Source: Gallibacter sp963634825
GTDB taxonomy: Bacteria; Bacillota; Clostridia; Peptostreptococcales; Anaerovoracaceae
Reading direction: 5' to 3'
DNA: 64,000 nucleotides
Assembly (NCBI GenBank): GCA_963634825.1
Contig: CAVHCP010000002.1
Span: 62,001 to 126,000 of the forward strand
The first letter of the stretch is position 1. Each line of letters begins with the position of its first letter. This document shows positions 25,521-34,359 of this stretch, one piece after another. A program made the position numbers and the translations under genes. The notes under the pieces were generated by a model. That model was given only the letters and a program-made list of their open reading frames with translations. It searched no databases and was not told the DNA's origin.

Positions 25521-26079
25521 TTACTGTTTTACTAACCAAGCATTAGCTCTAATAGTTTCTGTTGTCTTGTATGGTTTTAAATTTTGCCAAGCAGAATTCG
25601 CCTTTTGAGATTTCATCTGTACCACTATAACAGTTGTCTTTACTTGTTTTTTTGCTTTTACTTTGTAATAACCCTTACTCTTAGCTACTAAATTTACTGC
25701 ATGAACACCGCTTCCACCTTGTTTTCCTAGTGGAATACTAAATCCTACGCTACCTATTCCATAACCGACAGACATCGAAAGGTTTGCCTTTACGCTACCT
25801 CCATTTTCTCCATACGAAAGTGAATCGCCTTTTTTTAGATATGTTCCTTTTTTGGGCTGACCTGATACATATTTTTCGCTTGTCCACTTTGTCTCTGTCA
25901 CAGTAACTGTACGGTAGTAATAGCCTCGAGCATATTTTGCTTTTGTTACCTTAACATTTGATTTAGCAAATGCAGTTGAAGGAATAAATACTGCCACTAC
26001 CACAAAAACTATTAGTACTAGAGTTATAACTTCTCTTCTCTTCTCTTCTCTTCTCTTCTCTTCTCTTCTCTTCTCTCAT
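25521..26079 (-). CDS. Unknown exported protein behind a pentamer-repeat switch (currently out of frame)
   Basis: The only start with a ribosome site (AAAAAGGGGG, 9-nt spacing) is ATG 26079. It is followed by nine GAGAA units, then a signal peptide (VITLVLIVFVVVAVFIPSTAFA-KS) and a mature part of about 147 residues rich in Lys, Tyr and Gly, with no family I recognise. The ATG is 76 nt upstream of the reference codon 26003, so with nine units it is out of frame: it reads MREEKRREEKRREEKR, then SYNSSTNS..., and stops at a TAA in the AFA-KS region. Ten or seven units would restore a full protein with a charged REEKR-repeat n-region. Alternative: internal GTG 26003 giving 160 residues without the n-region. 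Confidence 0.72.
26030..26076 (-). repeat. Pentanucleotide simple-sequence repeat (GAGAA)9
   Basis: Nine perfect GAGAA units (26031-26075, minus strand) plus partial bases at each end, inside the first codons of the exported-protein gene. A unit of five is not a multiple of three, so each gain or loss by strand slippage changes frame. Confidence 0.95.
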
Positions 26080-26108
26080 TGATTTTAACCCCCTTTTTAT
26101 ATTTGTAA

Positions 26109-26124
26109 AGAAACTTTCGTTTCT
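26109..26124 (-). terminator. Short hairpin after pnp (weak terminator candidate)
   Basis: AGAAAC-GAAA-GTTTCT, a 6-bp stem with a GNRA loop, four nt after the pnp stop and followed by TTTAC. Too short and U-poor to be a strong terminator, so the two downstream genes may be read from pnp. Confidence 0.3.
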
Positions 26125-26127
26125 AAA

Positions 26128-28227
26128 CTATAACAGTTCCTTGCGGGAAAGATTTATCCTATCTTGACTGTCGATATCTGTAACCTTAACCTTTACGATA
26201 TCGCCAATCTGCATCTCATCTTCGACTTTTTCTACTCTGTGTTTAGCCATTTTTGAGATGTGCAAGAGACCTTCCTTGCCCGGCAGGATTTCAATAAACG
26301 CACCGAAATTCATAATGCGTACAACCTTGCCGTCGTATATCTCGCCAACCTCGACATCCTTTGTAAGAAGCTCGATTTCTTTTTTAGCTTCCTCCGCTCC
26401 GCGCATATCTGTTGATGCGATATATACATCGCCATCGTCTGTAATATCAATCTTAACGCCGGTTTTTTCAACGATTGCATTGATTGTCTTGCCTCCCGGA
26501 CCGATAATAATCCTGATTTTTTCCGGATCTACCTTTAGCGAAATTATGCGAGGTGCATAAGGTGAAAGCTCTTTTCTTGGTTCAGGGATTTCTGCAAGCA
26601 TTTCGCCCATGATATGCATCCTACCTTCATAAGCCTGTTTTAGAGCATCTTCGAGTACTTTTTTTGAAAGTCCGTGCACCTTTATATCCATCTGTATTGC
26701 AGTAACGCCTTTTTTTGTACCTGCAACCTTAAAATCCATATCTCCGAGAAAATCTTCCATACCTTGTATGTCGGAAAGGATTGCCATAGTCGAGCTACCG
26801 TCCTCCTCGACTCTTTCTACAAGTCCCATTGCTATACCTGCTACAGGCGCTTTGATAGGTACACCTGCATCCATAAGCGCAAGGCAGCTACCACAAACCG
26901 AAGCCTGAGATGTAGAGCCGTTTGATGATAATATCTCAGATACAACTCTTATTGCATATGGGAATTCCTCTACTGACGGAAGTACAGGAAGTATTGCTCT
27001 TTCTGCAAGTGCTCCGTGTCCTATCTCTCTTCTGCCCGGACTTCTTATAGGTCTTGCTTCACCGACTGAATATGGCGGGAAGTTGTAATGATGCATATAT
27101 CTTTTTTCTGTTTCTTCTGTAAGACCGTCAAGACGCTGCTCTTCTGATATTGTGCCGAGTGTTGCAACAGAAAGCGCCTGTGTTTGACCTCTCTTAAACA
27201 GTCCGCTTCCGTGTGTTCTTGGCAAAATACCTGTATCTACCCAGATAGGTCTTATTTCGTCATACTTTCTGTTATCAGGTCTTATCTTATCATCCAAAAT
27301 GAGGCTTCTTACCTGCTCCTTTGTAATAGCATAAAGTACATTTGCGATATCCTTTTCGCTTTCTGGATATTTTTCTGCAAAATGTTCTTGTGTTTCCTCC
27401 TCGACCTTGTCCATATTTTCAAGACGTTCCATCTTTTCGACCGTATGTACAGCCTCTCTCATTTTATCCTGAGCATACTCTCTGACATCGGCTTCGATCT
27501 CCTCCGGTACTTTATATAGTTCAACCTCCATCTTAGGTTTGCCTACCTCGCTGACAACTTCATCGATGAAAGTAATGATTTCCTTTATTTCTTCGTGTGC
27601 GAACATAATAGCATCAAGGATTGTAGCTTCAGGTACTTCATTTGCACCTGCCTCTACCATCATAATAGCGTCCTTTGTTCCCGATACTACAAGATGAAGG
27701 TCACTTTTTTCTCTCTGCTCAAGACCCGGATTTATTATAAATTTACCGTCTAGCATTCCAACAAGCACCGAAGCTGTAGGACCATCCCATGGAATGTCCG
27801 AAATAGCAAGTGCCACAGATGAGCCTATCATTGCAGCAATTTCTGATGGTGCATCAAGGTCTACTGACATAACGGTTGCAACTACCTGCACATCATTAAA
27901 AAATCCCTTTGGGAAAAGCGGTCTTAAAGGTCTGTCCATAAGCCTTGAGTTTAGAGTTGCTTTTTCGCTCGGTCTGCCCTCACGCTTGATAAATCCTCCC
28001 GGTATCTTGCCTGCCGCATACATTTTTTCTTCATAATTGCAGCTTAGAGGAAAAAAGTCGATATCAGGTCTTGGTGTTTTAGATGCAACAGCTGTAACAT
28101 TTACAACCGTATCTCCGTATCTTACCATTACCTGTCCGTTTGCCATTTCACAAACCTTACCGATTTCAAGCTCTAAAAGCTTGCCTCCGACTGCCGTTCT
28201 GTAAGTTTTATAACCTTCGTACTTCAT
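26128..28227 (-). CDS. pnp: Polyribonucleotide nucleotidyltransferase (PNPase)
   Basis: 699 residues. Two RNase PH domains (first with FFPLSCNYEEKMYAAGKIPGGFIKREGRPSE; second with RGQTQALSVATLG and MDFKVAGTKKGVTAIQMDIKV), then a KH domain (IIGPGGKTINAI) and a C-terminal S1 domain (GKVVRIMNFGAFIEILPGKEGLLHIS). It degrades RNA 3' to 5' phosphorolytically. rpsO-pnp order is conserved across bacteria. AGGAGG lies 11 nt before ATG 28227. Confidence 0.97.
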   Translation of the reverse strand: MKYEGYKTYRTAVGGKLLELEIGKVCEMANGQVMVRYGDTVVNVTAVASKTPRPDIDFFPLSCNYEEKMYAAGKIPGGFIKREGRPSEKATLNSRLMDRPLRPLFPKGFFNDVQVVATVMSVDLDAPSEIAAMIGSSVALAISDIPWDGPTASVLVGMLDGKFIINPGLEQREKSDLHLVVSGTKDAIMMVEAGANEVPEATILDAIMFAHEEIKEIITFIDEVVSEVGKPKMEVELYKVPEEIEADVREYAQDKMREAVHTVEKMERLENMDKVEEETQEHFAEKYPESEKDIANVLYAITKEQVRSLILDDKIRPDNRKYDEIRPIWVDTGILPRTHGSGLFKRGQTQALSVATLGTISEEQRLDGLTEETEKRYMHHYNFPPYSVGEARPIRSPGRREIGHGALAERAILPVLPSVEEFPYAIRVVSEILSSNGSTSQASVCGSCLALMDAGVPIKAPVAGIAMGLVERVEEDGSSTMAILSDIQGMEDFLGDMDFKVAGTKKGVTAIQMDIKVHGLSKKVLEDALKQAYEGRMHIMGEMLAEIPEPRKELSPYAPRIISLKVDPEKIRIIIGPGGKTINAIVEKTGVKIDITDDGDVYIASTDMRGAEEAKKEIELLTKDVEVGEIYDGKVVRIMNFGAFIEILPGKEGLLHISKMAKHRVEKVEDEMQIGDIVKVKVTDIDSQDRINLSRKELL

Positions 28228-28289
28228 TTTAACAACTACCTCCTGTTAAAATCTCTCATAAAATAAATTTAAAAATAATTTGCTATTAA

Positions 28290-28319
28290 CAAACAAAAGC
28301 GAGGCGTTTGACCTCGCTT
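28290..28319 (-). terminator. Terminator between rpsO and pnp
   Basis: Minus strand AAGCGAGG-TCAAACG-CCTCGCTT (28297-28304 with 28312-28319) followed by TTGTTTGTT. Partial read-through into pnp is the usual arrangement. Confidence 0.75.
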
Positions 28320-28330
28320 AAATTATATAA

Positions 28331-28597
28331 CTATTTTCTTAGTCCTAAACGAGAAACAAGACTTCTGTATCTTTCGATATCCTGTTCCTTTACATAGTTG
28401 AGAAGGTTTCTTCTCTTACCTACCATCTTTAGAAGACCTCTTCTTGAATGGTGATCCTTTTTATGAATTTTTAAATGCTCGTTTAGATGATTGATCTGAT
28501 AAGTAAGGATCGCTACCTGTACCTCAGGAGAACCTGTATCTCCTTCTTTGAGTGCATATTCCTTGATAATTTCTGCTTTTTTTTCTTTAGTCATCAT
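28331..28597 (-). CDS. rpsO: Ribosomal protein uS15
   Basis: 88 residues, the standard size. GDTGSPEVQVAILTYQINHLNEHL and KDHHSRRGLLKMVGKRRNLLNYV are the rRNA-binding signatures. It binds the central domain of 16S rRNA early in 30S assembly. Start ATG 28597 has AAGGAG nine nt upstream; a further upstream in-frame start at 28630 is less likely. Confidence 0.97.
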   Translation of the reverse strand: MMTKEKKAEIIKEYALKEGDTGSPEVQVAILTYQINHLNEHLKIHKKDHHSRRGLLKMVGKRRNLLNYVKEQDIERYRSLVSRLGLRK

Positions 28598-28599
28598 TT

Positions 28600-28685
28600 T
28601 TATTTTCTCCTTTTCTTTGATACGCCACATACCGAGTTATGCGTCAGGAATTCGCAAAACGCAGTATGGGTAAGTTATTAAATAC
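28600..28685 (-). promoter_or_regulatory. rpsO 5' leader, possible S15 autoregulatory structure
   Basis: The ~80-nt leader can form a stem TGCGT/ACGCA with further possible pairings before the ribosome site. S15 commonly represses its own mRNA through leader structures that differ between phyla. The fold here is only suggestive. Confidence 0.3.
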
Positions 28686-28691
28686 CTAAAT

Positions 28692-28720
28692 ATGATACCA
28701 CAATATATTTTTGGCTTCAA
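28692..28720 (-). promoter_or_regulatory. Promoter for rpsO-pnp
   Basis: Minus strand TTGAAG (28715-28720), 17-bp spacer, TATCAT (28692-28697). Confidence 0.65.
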
Positions 28721-28780
28721 GTACAAATATTTTTGCCTCACCGAAAATGGGCCCGCCGTAATATCGTAATATTTTGAAAA

Positions 28781-29518
28781 TTATTTTGCAGTCAGATATC
28801 TCGCTAAAAATTCCTTTGTTCGCTCCTGCTTAGGTGCGTTAAATATCTCCTCAGAAGTACCCTCTTCGCATATGATACCTGCATCCATAAATACTACTCT
28901 CGAGCTGACTTCCTTTGCAAATTGCATTTCGTGAGTTACTACTATCATTGTCAGCCCCTCGCTTGCAAGGTCCTTCATAACATCTAGTATACCGCCTACC
29001 ATCTCAGGGTCAAGTGCCGATGTCGGTTCGTCAAATAAAAGCACCTTTGGCTCCATACAAAGCGCTCTTGCGATAGCAACTCTCTGCTTTTGACCGCCTG
29101 AGAGCTGAGTACTGCTTGCTCCGGCAAAATCGAGCATTCCAACCTTATCTAAATATTTTAGTGCTATCTGCTCGGCTTCCTTTTTATCCTTTTTTAATAC
29201 CTTTACCTGCCCGATAACGCAGTTTTCAAGAACAGTTTTATTGTCAAACAAATTGAAGCTTTGGAATACCATTCCTACATGCGCTCTGTGCTGATTTACA
29301 TTTATTTCGCCCTTCAGGATATCCTTTCCGTCGACTAGGATTGCACCGCCGTCAGGGATTTCCAAGAGGTTTATACATCTGAGCAATGTACTTTTGCCAC
29401 TTCCACTTGAGCCTATTATTGTGATAACCTCGCCCTTATCTACATGGAAATTTATATTTTTCAAAACTTCTCTGTCATCGAAGCTCTTTTGCAAATTTTT
29501 AATCTCTATCATGCTCAT
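28781..29518 (-). CDS. Amino-acid ABC transporter ATP-binding protein
   Basis: 245 residues of the GlnQ/HisP family: Walker A GSSGSGKST, Q-loop VGMVFQSFNLF, signature LSGGQKQRVAIARAL, Walker B VLLFDEPTSALDPE and a switch His in VVTHEM. It powers import by the upstream permease and binding protein. Its ATG overlaps the permease TGA (ATGA). As the unit is under a lysine riboswitch, lysine is the likely substrate. Confidence 0.93.
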   Translation of the reverse strand: MSMIEIKNLQKSFDDREVLKNINFHVDKGEVITIIGSSGSGKSTLLRCINLLEIPDGGAILVDGKDILKGEINVNQHRAHVGMVFQSFNLFDNKTVLENCVIGQVKVLKKDKKEAEQIALKYLDKVGMLDFAGASSTQLSGGQKQRVAIARALCMEPKVLLFDEPTSALDPEMVGGILDVMKDLASEGLTMIVVTHEMQFAKEVSSRVVFMDAGIICEEGTSEEIFNAPKQERTKEFLARYLTAK

Positions 29519-30258
29519 GCATTATCACCTGCCTTTACGATTGTAGGTACCTTCTTTGGTTTTTTAGGCATATTCATTCTCTTTTCGATATAAAGAAGTA
29601 TCCTGCTTGTAACAAATGTCAGGCACAAATAGATAAGCGCTATCAAGAAGAATGTCTCCGCATACTTAAACAAACTGCCTGCCGCCGAATTGCCCTGGAA
29701 AAACAGGTCGTTTACCATGATGATCGAAAGCATCGAACTGTCTTTTATATTTACGACAAACTCGTTTATCACCGACGGGAATGAATTTTTTACCGCCTGC
29801 GGTATTACTATTGAAAACATAGTCTGGACATTTGTCATACCTATACTTCTGGCGCCTTCAATCTGTCCTCTGTCAACTGACTGTATACCTGATCTTATAA
29901 TCTCCGACATATAAGCACCTGTATTTATCGAAATGATAAATACGCCTGCCACTATCGGTGACCAGTTAAATACCGACTTTAGACCGTAAAAGATAAATAC
30001 CGCCTGTACCATCATAGGTGTGCCTCTGAAAAATTCTATATATATGGATAATATAATGCCCATTATCCTTTTTAGAATTTTTACAATCAGTGAATCGCGT
30101 GGCTCGGGCTTTATCGCCTTTAGTGCTCCTATCACAAGACCTATGCCAAGGCCTATAACTGTACCGCTAAGTGCAAGAAGCATCGTTACCTTTACTCCGT
30201 CCCAAAAGAGCGGATAGTATTGTAAAAATATTTCCTTTATCGTTTCAAAAAATTCCAT
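29515..30258 (-). CDS. Amino-acid ABC transporter permease (HisM/GlnP type)
   Basis: 247 residues, about five membrane helices. EFFRGTPMMVQAVFIFYGL and the EAA loop SGIQSVDRGQIEGARSIGM are diagnostic of polar amino-acid permeases. It forms the membrane channel with the adjacent ATPase. It starts 50 nt after the binding-protein gene. Confidence 0.93.
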   Translation of the reverse strand: MEFFETIKEIFLQYYPLFWDGVKVTMLLALSGTVIGLGIGLVIGALKAIKPEPRDSLIVKILKRIMGIILSIYIEFFRGTPMMVQAVFIFYGLKSVFNWSPIVAGVFIISINTGAYMSEIIRSGIQSVDRGQIEGARSIGMTNVQTMFSIVIPQAVKNSFPSVINEFVVNIKDSSMLSIIMVNDLFFQGNSAAGSLFKYAETFFLIALIYLCLTFVTSRILLYIEKRMNMPKKPKKVPTIVKAGDNA

Positions 30259-30308
30259 TTTCTCTTATATCTCCATTTAGTGTCGTTTTTGCTATGTACT
30301 TTAGCTAC

Positions 30309-31145
30309 TTAGTTGCTTGCAGGCTGTCTCTTTACAGCATCAAGCATAATATCCTGACGGGTTTCATCGCTGATCTTATCTAAAGCTGCCTGTACCTTTT
30401 TGAAAAGATCGCTGTCTCTTGTACCTTCCTTTAGAGCTATAGATACGCTTGTATCTGCTTCAAAGCCCTCGCCATCCGCAAAATGTACAATCTTAAGATC
30501 ACTATTTGCCTCTGTCGCACCTGTTGCTACAGGAAGCTCTGCTGTTATACCGTCAACGGTATTTTTTTGTAATGCATAAATCATAGAAGGATAATCTTTT
30601 AATGGAGTTACATGATTTACATTTGGAATCTGATCTATAACTTCGTCGTATGTTGTGCTTATCTGACCTACGATATTTTTACCGCTAAAATCAGAAAGCT
30701 TTGTTGCATTTGCAAGGCTGTCGTCTGCTCTTACTATCATAACCATTTCTGATTCGTAATAAGGAGTTGTAAAGTCTGCTCCTTTTTCTCTCTCATCATC
30801 TGCTGTCATACCTGCTATGATGGCATCTATCTCACCTGACTCAAGTGCAGGCTGCAGACCGTCCCAAGCTATCTTTTTGATCTTTAGCTTCATACCAAGC
30901 TCATCTGCAATCTTTTTTGCCATCTGTACATCGTATCCGTCGGCATATCCGCTACCACCGTCTATTGCAACTGTTGTATCGCTTTCTTCTGTAGTTGTCC
31001 AGTTAAATGGCGCATAGTTGCATTCCATACCTACTACGAATTCCTCTTTGTCGCTTGTATCGCTCGAACTGCCACAAGCTGTCATACCCAAGCATAATAT
31101 AAATGCTGTGCATATTGCCAATATTCTCTTTGCTCTTCTCATCAT
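30309..31145 (-). CDS. Amino-acid ABC transporter substrate-binding lipoprotein, probably for lysine
   Basis: 278 residues. Lipoprotein signal RRAKRILAICTAFILCLGM and lipobox MTAC-GSS at about residues 21-27. The mature part is an SBP_bac_3 domain (VGMECNYAPFNWT, GYDVQMAKKIADELGMKLK, GEIDAIIAGMTADDEREK). First gene of the importer, ATG 31145 with GAGGAG. The lysine riboswitch upstream is the evidence for its substrate. Confidence 0.93.
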   Translation of the reverse strand: MMRRAKRILAICTAFILCLGMTACGSSSDTSDKEEFVVGMECNYAPFNWTTTEESDTTVAIDGGSGYADGYDVQMAKKIADELGMKLKIKKIAWDGLQPALESGEIDAIIAGMTADDEREKGADFTTPYYESEMVMIVRADDSLANATKLSDFSGKNIVGQISTTYDEVIDQIPNVNHVTPLKDYPSMIYALQKNTVDGITAELPVATGATEANSDLKIVHFADGEGFEADTSVSIALKEGTRDSDLFKKVQAALDKISDETRQDIMLDAVKRQPASN

Positions 31146-31179
31146 TTTAATTCTCCTCTCTTATGTTAAATCTCTGAGA

Positions 31180-31213
31180 AAAAAACAAAAGCCATGCTAT
31201 TAAAAACATGGCT
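31180..31213 (-). terminator. Riboswitch-controlled intrinsic terminator
   Basis: Minus strand AGCCATG / CATGGCT (31207-31213 with 31190-31196), a loop that holds half of the antiterminator, then a U-rich run through 31180. It lies between the lysine aptamer and the transporter genes. Confidence 0.85.
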
Positions 31214-31426
31214 CTCAATACAATATTGACAAGTTTTTAATAGCGCCTCTCTCTTACAATGGCAACTTATCTGTCTTAGCCCTTGTAAAAGAGGAGTACA
31301 GCAGGTATTTCCTACTGGCCCAAGGATTATCTTCGCCAAGCTAATCCCTTCGGCGATGGTTACCTTTCCCTTTCTTCAAAGTCCGCCGACTCCAAAAGGT
31401 ACTCTGATGCATCGCAACCTCTATTG
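31196..31426 (-). ncRNA. Lysine riboswitch (L box)
   Basis: The minus strand carries the hallmark blocks in order: GAGGTTGCGATGCATCAGAG, AGGGAAAGG followed by a CGCCGAAG block, TGGGCC..., and a closing GCGCTATT. The P1 3' strand GTTTTTAATAGC complement is explicit: 31233-31244 can pair perfectly for 12 bp with 31196-31207, inside the terminator. With lysine bound, P1 holds 31239-31244 and the terminator forms; without lysine the 12-bp antiterminator forms. It therefore represses the importer when lysine is plentiful. This explains the gap 31146-31526. Confidence 0.92.
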
Positions 31427-31456
31427 CTTTTGTTATTAAATTGTAACTTGCTTACT

Positions 31457-31485
31457 ATCCTATAACTTTTGAATACGGATGTCAA
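31457..31485 (-). promoter_or_regulatory. Promoter for the lysine-riboswitch transporter operon
   Basis: Minus strand perfect TTGACA (31480-31485), 17-bp spacer, TAGGAT (31457-31462). Confidence 0.65.
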
Positions 31486-31526
31486 TACATATCATAAAAT
31501 TTATTATTTCCCCTAAATGTCAATAT

Positions 31527-33512
31527 TTATTTTACTATTTTGTAATATGCTTTTGACGTAAGTAGGTAAACTACCATATAAAATAATGCAAAAATGATAA
31601 ATGTCGTTGCAGTAACAATTAAATACAGATTAAACCCACTTAGCCCAAATAATTTAAGTATCCTATTTATTATCGGAAATGCTACGGTTACATGACAGCC
31701 TGCTACTATAAGCGGAGAGAAAAATACTGCCTTTACCTGTGATTTTATGGTCCTCTTTATTTCTCTATCCTCAAGCCCTACATTTTGCATTATGCGATAT
31801 CGGTCTTTATCGTCATACCCCTCTGATATTTGCTTATAATAAATTGTAAGTATCATACCAAGCAAAAATAACAGACTCAAAAATATTCCTATAAATAAAA
31901 GTCCTCCGTATATTGCCTTTAGTTCTTCACCATATACACTCTTAACATCAAGAGAATATCCAAAGTTTTCCGTATCTTGCATAGTCTCTATCAGCTTTGT
32001 ATCAAGCTCTTCTTCCAGTTTTAACCCTTGCTCATATGTCATATCGCTATCGGCTGTATAACACCAGCTACCGGCATATCCGTTTACATCGCAAAGCTCG
32101 GAAAATGTTTTTTGATCCTTTACTACTAAAATGCAATCTCTGTTACCTATCACCTTTATAGGATTTCTGATTGGCTCACTTTTTTTTGCATCTACTTTTT
32201 TTACCTTGTATTCTTTATCATTTATAAAAATAGTGTCTTCATCATATGTATAATCCGAAGTTGATAGGATTGCCACTTCGCCGTCCTTAAGTGAAATCTG
32301 TTTATCTTTATAATCGTCGGCCTTTATAACATCAAATTGTACTGCTTCTTCAAAATTGTCCGAAGCAATTGTCATCTCGCTATTAGCATCGATATGAGCA
32401 ACTCCGTCTGCCAAAAGGACTACTCTGTTTACCGTTTCAAAAGTTTTTTCGTTTGTAAAAGATATATTTTCGTCAGCCAAAACATCCTCAAGCGTTTTGA
32501 CAATTTTATTTGACACAGCCTCATCGCCATACATAGTTAAACATATATCCTTTGGATACATTCGCTGGCTTGTTGCATTTACACCGACCCAAAGTGTTGA
32601 TGTCGAGGCGATCATAACAAGCACCATCGTTGACATTATGCATATATTTGCAAGGCCTACCGCATTTTGTTTCATACGATATATCATGTTCGAAACAGTT
32701 ATAAAATGCGACGGCTTATAATAATATTTTTTATTTCGCTTTAGTACCTTTAAAAGAGAGATACTTCCTGCGATAAATAGTAAATATGTGCCTATTATGA
32801 CTAATATGACTGCAATAAAGAAAAGTACTACCGCACTTGCAATATTGTGCGTTGTAATGGCAATGTAGTATCCTGTGCCAAGCGAAAGAATGCCTATAAT
32901 CGTCATAACTATCTTTGTCTTTGGCTCACGCTCACCCTTATTGCTGCCGTGCAAAAGATCTATCGGCTTTGATAAACCAAGCTTTATAACGCAGCTTATA
33001 AAGATCAGCAAAAATACAAGTCCTATAAATATGACCGCCTTTATGATTCCTTCCGTAGAAATATAAAATCCAAATACGACATCGGCCTTAAGTAGCTTTA
33101 AAACGAATAAAAAGACCAATTTATCTAAAAGTATGCCGAGCAAAACGCCTGCTATAACGCTTGTTAAAAATATAATTAAGATTTCTATTGCAAGGACTCT
33201 TGCTATATGCTTTTTTTCCATTCCAAAAACATTATAAAGTCCAAACTCTTTTTTCCTATTTTTGAATAAAAAGCTAAATGTATAAAATAAAAATATACAT
33301 ATAAAAAGCACTACTACCCACTGACCATAAAAAAGAAAGTCCTTTAGCACCTGTCCGCAAACGACATTTTCAAGGGTCGGATTTTGCAGGAGCGAATATA
33401 TAATATAAAGCATTGCTGTCATAAATACGGATGTAAGCAAAAAAGGAATATACATTTCACTGTTTTTCTTGATATTTGATATTGCCATCCTTCCGAAGAA
33501 ATGCTTATTCAT
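31527..33512 (-). CDS. BceB-type ABC transporter permease
   Basis: About 661 residues with ten membrane helices: FtsX-like helices, including FKNRKKEFGLYNVFGMEKK, then a large extracellular domain of roughly 200 residues (about 310-525) between helices 7 and 8. This architecture is unique to BceAB-type transporters, which free lipid II-cycle intermediates from peptide antibiotics and signal to the kinase. The ATG at 33512 overlaps the end of the ATPase gene by 8 nt; GTG 33521 is an alternative start. Confidence 0.9.
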   Translation of the reverse strand: MNKHFFGRMAISNIKKNSEMYIPFLLTSVFMTAMLYIIYSLLQNPTLENVVCGQVLKDFLFYGQWVVVLFICIFLFYTFSFLFKNRKKEFGLYNVFGMEKKHIARVLAIEILIIFLTSVIAGVLLGILLDKLVFLFVLKLLKADVVFGFYISTEGIIKAVIFIGLVFLLIFISCVIKLGLSKPIDLLHGSNKGEREPKTKIVMTIIGILSLGTGYYIAITTHNIASAVVLFFIAVILVIIGTYLLFIAGSISLLKVLKRNKKYYYKPSHFITVSNMIYRMKQNAVGLANICIMSTMVLVMIASTSTLWVGVNATSQRMYPKDICLTMYGDEAVSNKIVKTLEDVLADENISFTNEKTFETVNRVVLLADGVAHIDANSEMTIASDNFEEAVQFDVIKADDYKDKQISLKDGEVAILSTSDYTYDEDTIFINDKEYKVKKVDAKKSEPIRNPIKVIGNRDCILVVKDQKTFSELCDVNGYAGSWCYTADSDMTYEQGLKLEEELDTKLIETMQDTENFGYSLDVKSVYGEELKAIYGGLLFIGIFLSLLFLLGMILTIYYKQISEGYDDKDRYRIMQNVGLEDREIKRTIKSQVKAVFFSPLIVAGCHVTVAFPIINRILKLFGLSGFNLYLIVTATTFIIFALFYMVVYLLTSKAYYKIVK

Positions 33513-34272
33513 CTTTATCACCGCCCGTTGCCAAAAGCGTCAAAATGTTTGATATCTTTTTATACATTTCTTCGTAAGTATCATCGCCTTTATATATTTG
33601 ATGAAAGAGCTTGCCGTCTCTTATAAATACGACTCTGTTTGCATAACACGCCGCCTTGACGGAATGGGTTACCATAAATATAGTCTGTCCCATTTTATTT
33701 ATCTTTTCAAAAAGGGCAAGCAGCTCATCTGAGCTGTGACTGTCTAAAGCTCCTGTCGGCTCGTCTGCAAATATCAATTTTGGTTCTGTTATGATAGCTC
33801 TTGCTACTGCAGTTCTCTGCTTTTGTCCTCCCGATACCTCATATGGAAACTTATCCAAAATATCTTCTATCGCAAGTTTTGAAGCTATCGGCTCTAATTT
33901 TTCGCTCATATATTTATAATCTTTGCCGGATAACACAAGCGGTAAAAAAATATTATCTCTTATCGAGAAAGTATCAAGCAAATTAAAATCCTGAAATACA
34001 AATCCAAGATTTTCTCTTCTAAATGCCGAAAGCTCGCTTTCTTTTAGACCTGCTATATCCCTGCCTTCTATCATAATGCTGCCCGCTGTCGGCTTATCAA
34101 GTGCGGCAAGAATATTTAATAGCGTTGTCTTACCCGAACCAGACTCGCCCATGATTGCAACAAACTCCCCTCTCTTAACCTCAAGGGAAATATTGCTCAG
34201 TGCTTCTACCTTATTTGCACCGAATTGAGTTACATATACCTTTTTTAAATTTTCTGCTTTAAGTATGCTCAT
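33505..34272 (-). CDS. BceA-type ABC transporter ATP-binding protein
   Basis: 255 residues. Walker A GESGSGKTT, EVSGGQKQRTAVARAI signature, Walker B LIFADEPTGALDSHS. The opening LKKVYVTQFGANKVEALSNI is typical of MacB/BceA-type ATPases. Partner of the adjacent large permease. ATG 34272 has AAGGAG nine nt upstream and is preferred over ATG 34278, which is too close. Confidence 0.92.
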   Translation of the reverse strand: MSILKAENLKKVYVTQFGANKVEALSNISLEVKRGEFVAIMGESGSGKTTLLNILAALDKPTAGSIMIEGRDIAGLKESELSAFRRENLGFVFQDFNLLDTFSIRDNIFLPLVLSGKDYKYMSEKLEPIASKLAIEDILDKFPYEVSGGQKQRTAVARAIITEPKLIFADEPTGALDSHSSDELLALFEKINKMGQTIFMVTHSVKAACYANRVVFIRDGKLFHQIYKGDDTYEEMYKKISNILTLLATGGDKDE

Positions 34273-34359
34273 TTGCATTATCTCCTTTTTTGTATCTACG
34301 GGCTAATTTTATCATTTTATTTATTATTTATGCCATTGATTTGCCTTACAAAATAATTT

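Noticed and set aside
26030..26076. Pentamer tract as a CRISPR or satellite remnant
   Set aside because: The unit is 5 bp with no spacers, and it is framed by a start codon with ribosome site and a signal peptide, which fits a coding repeat.
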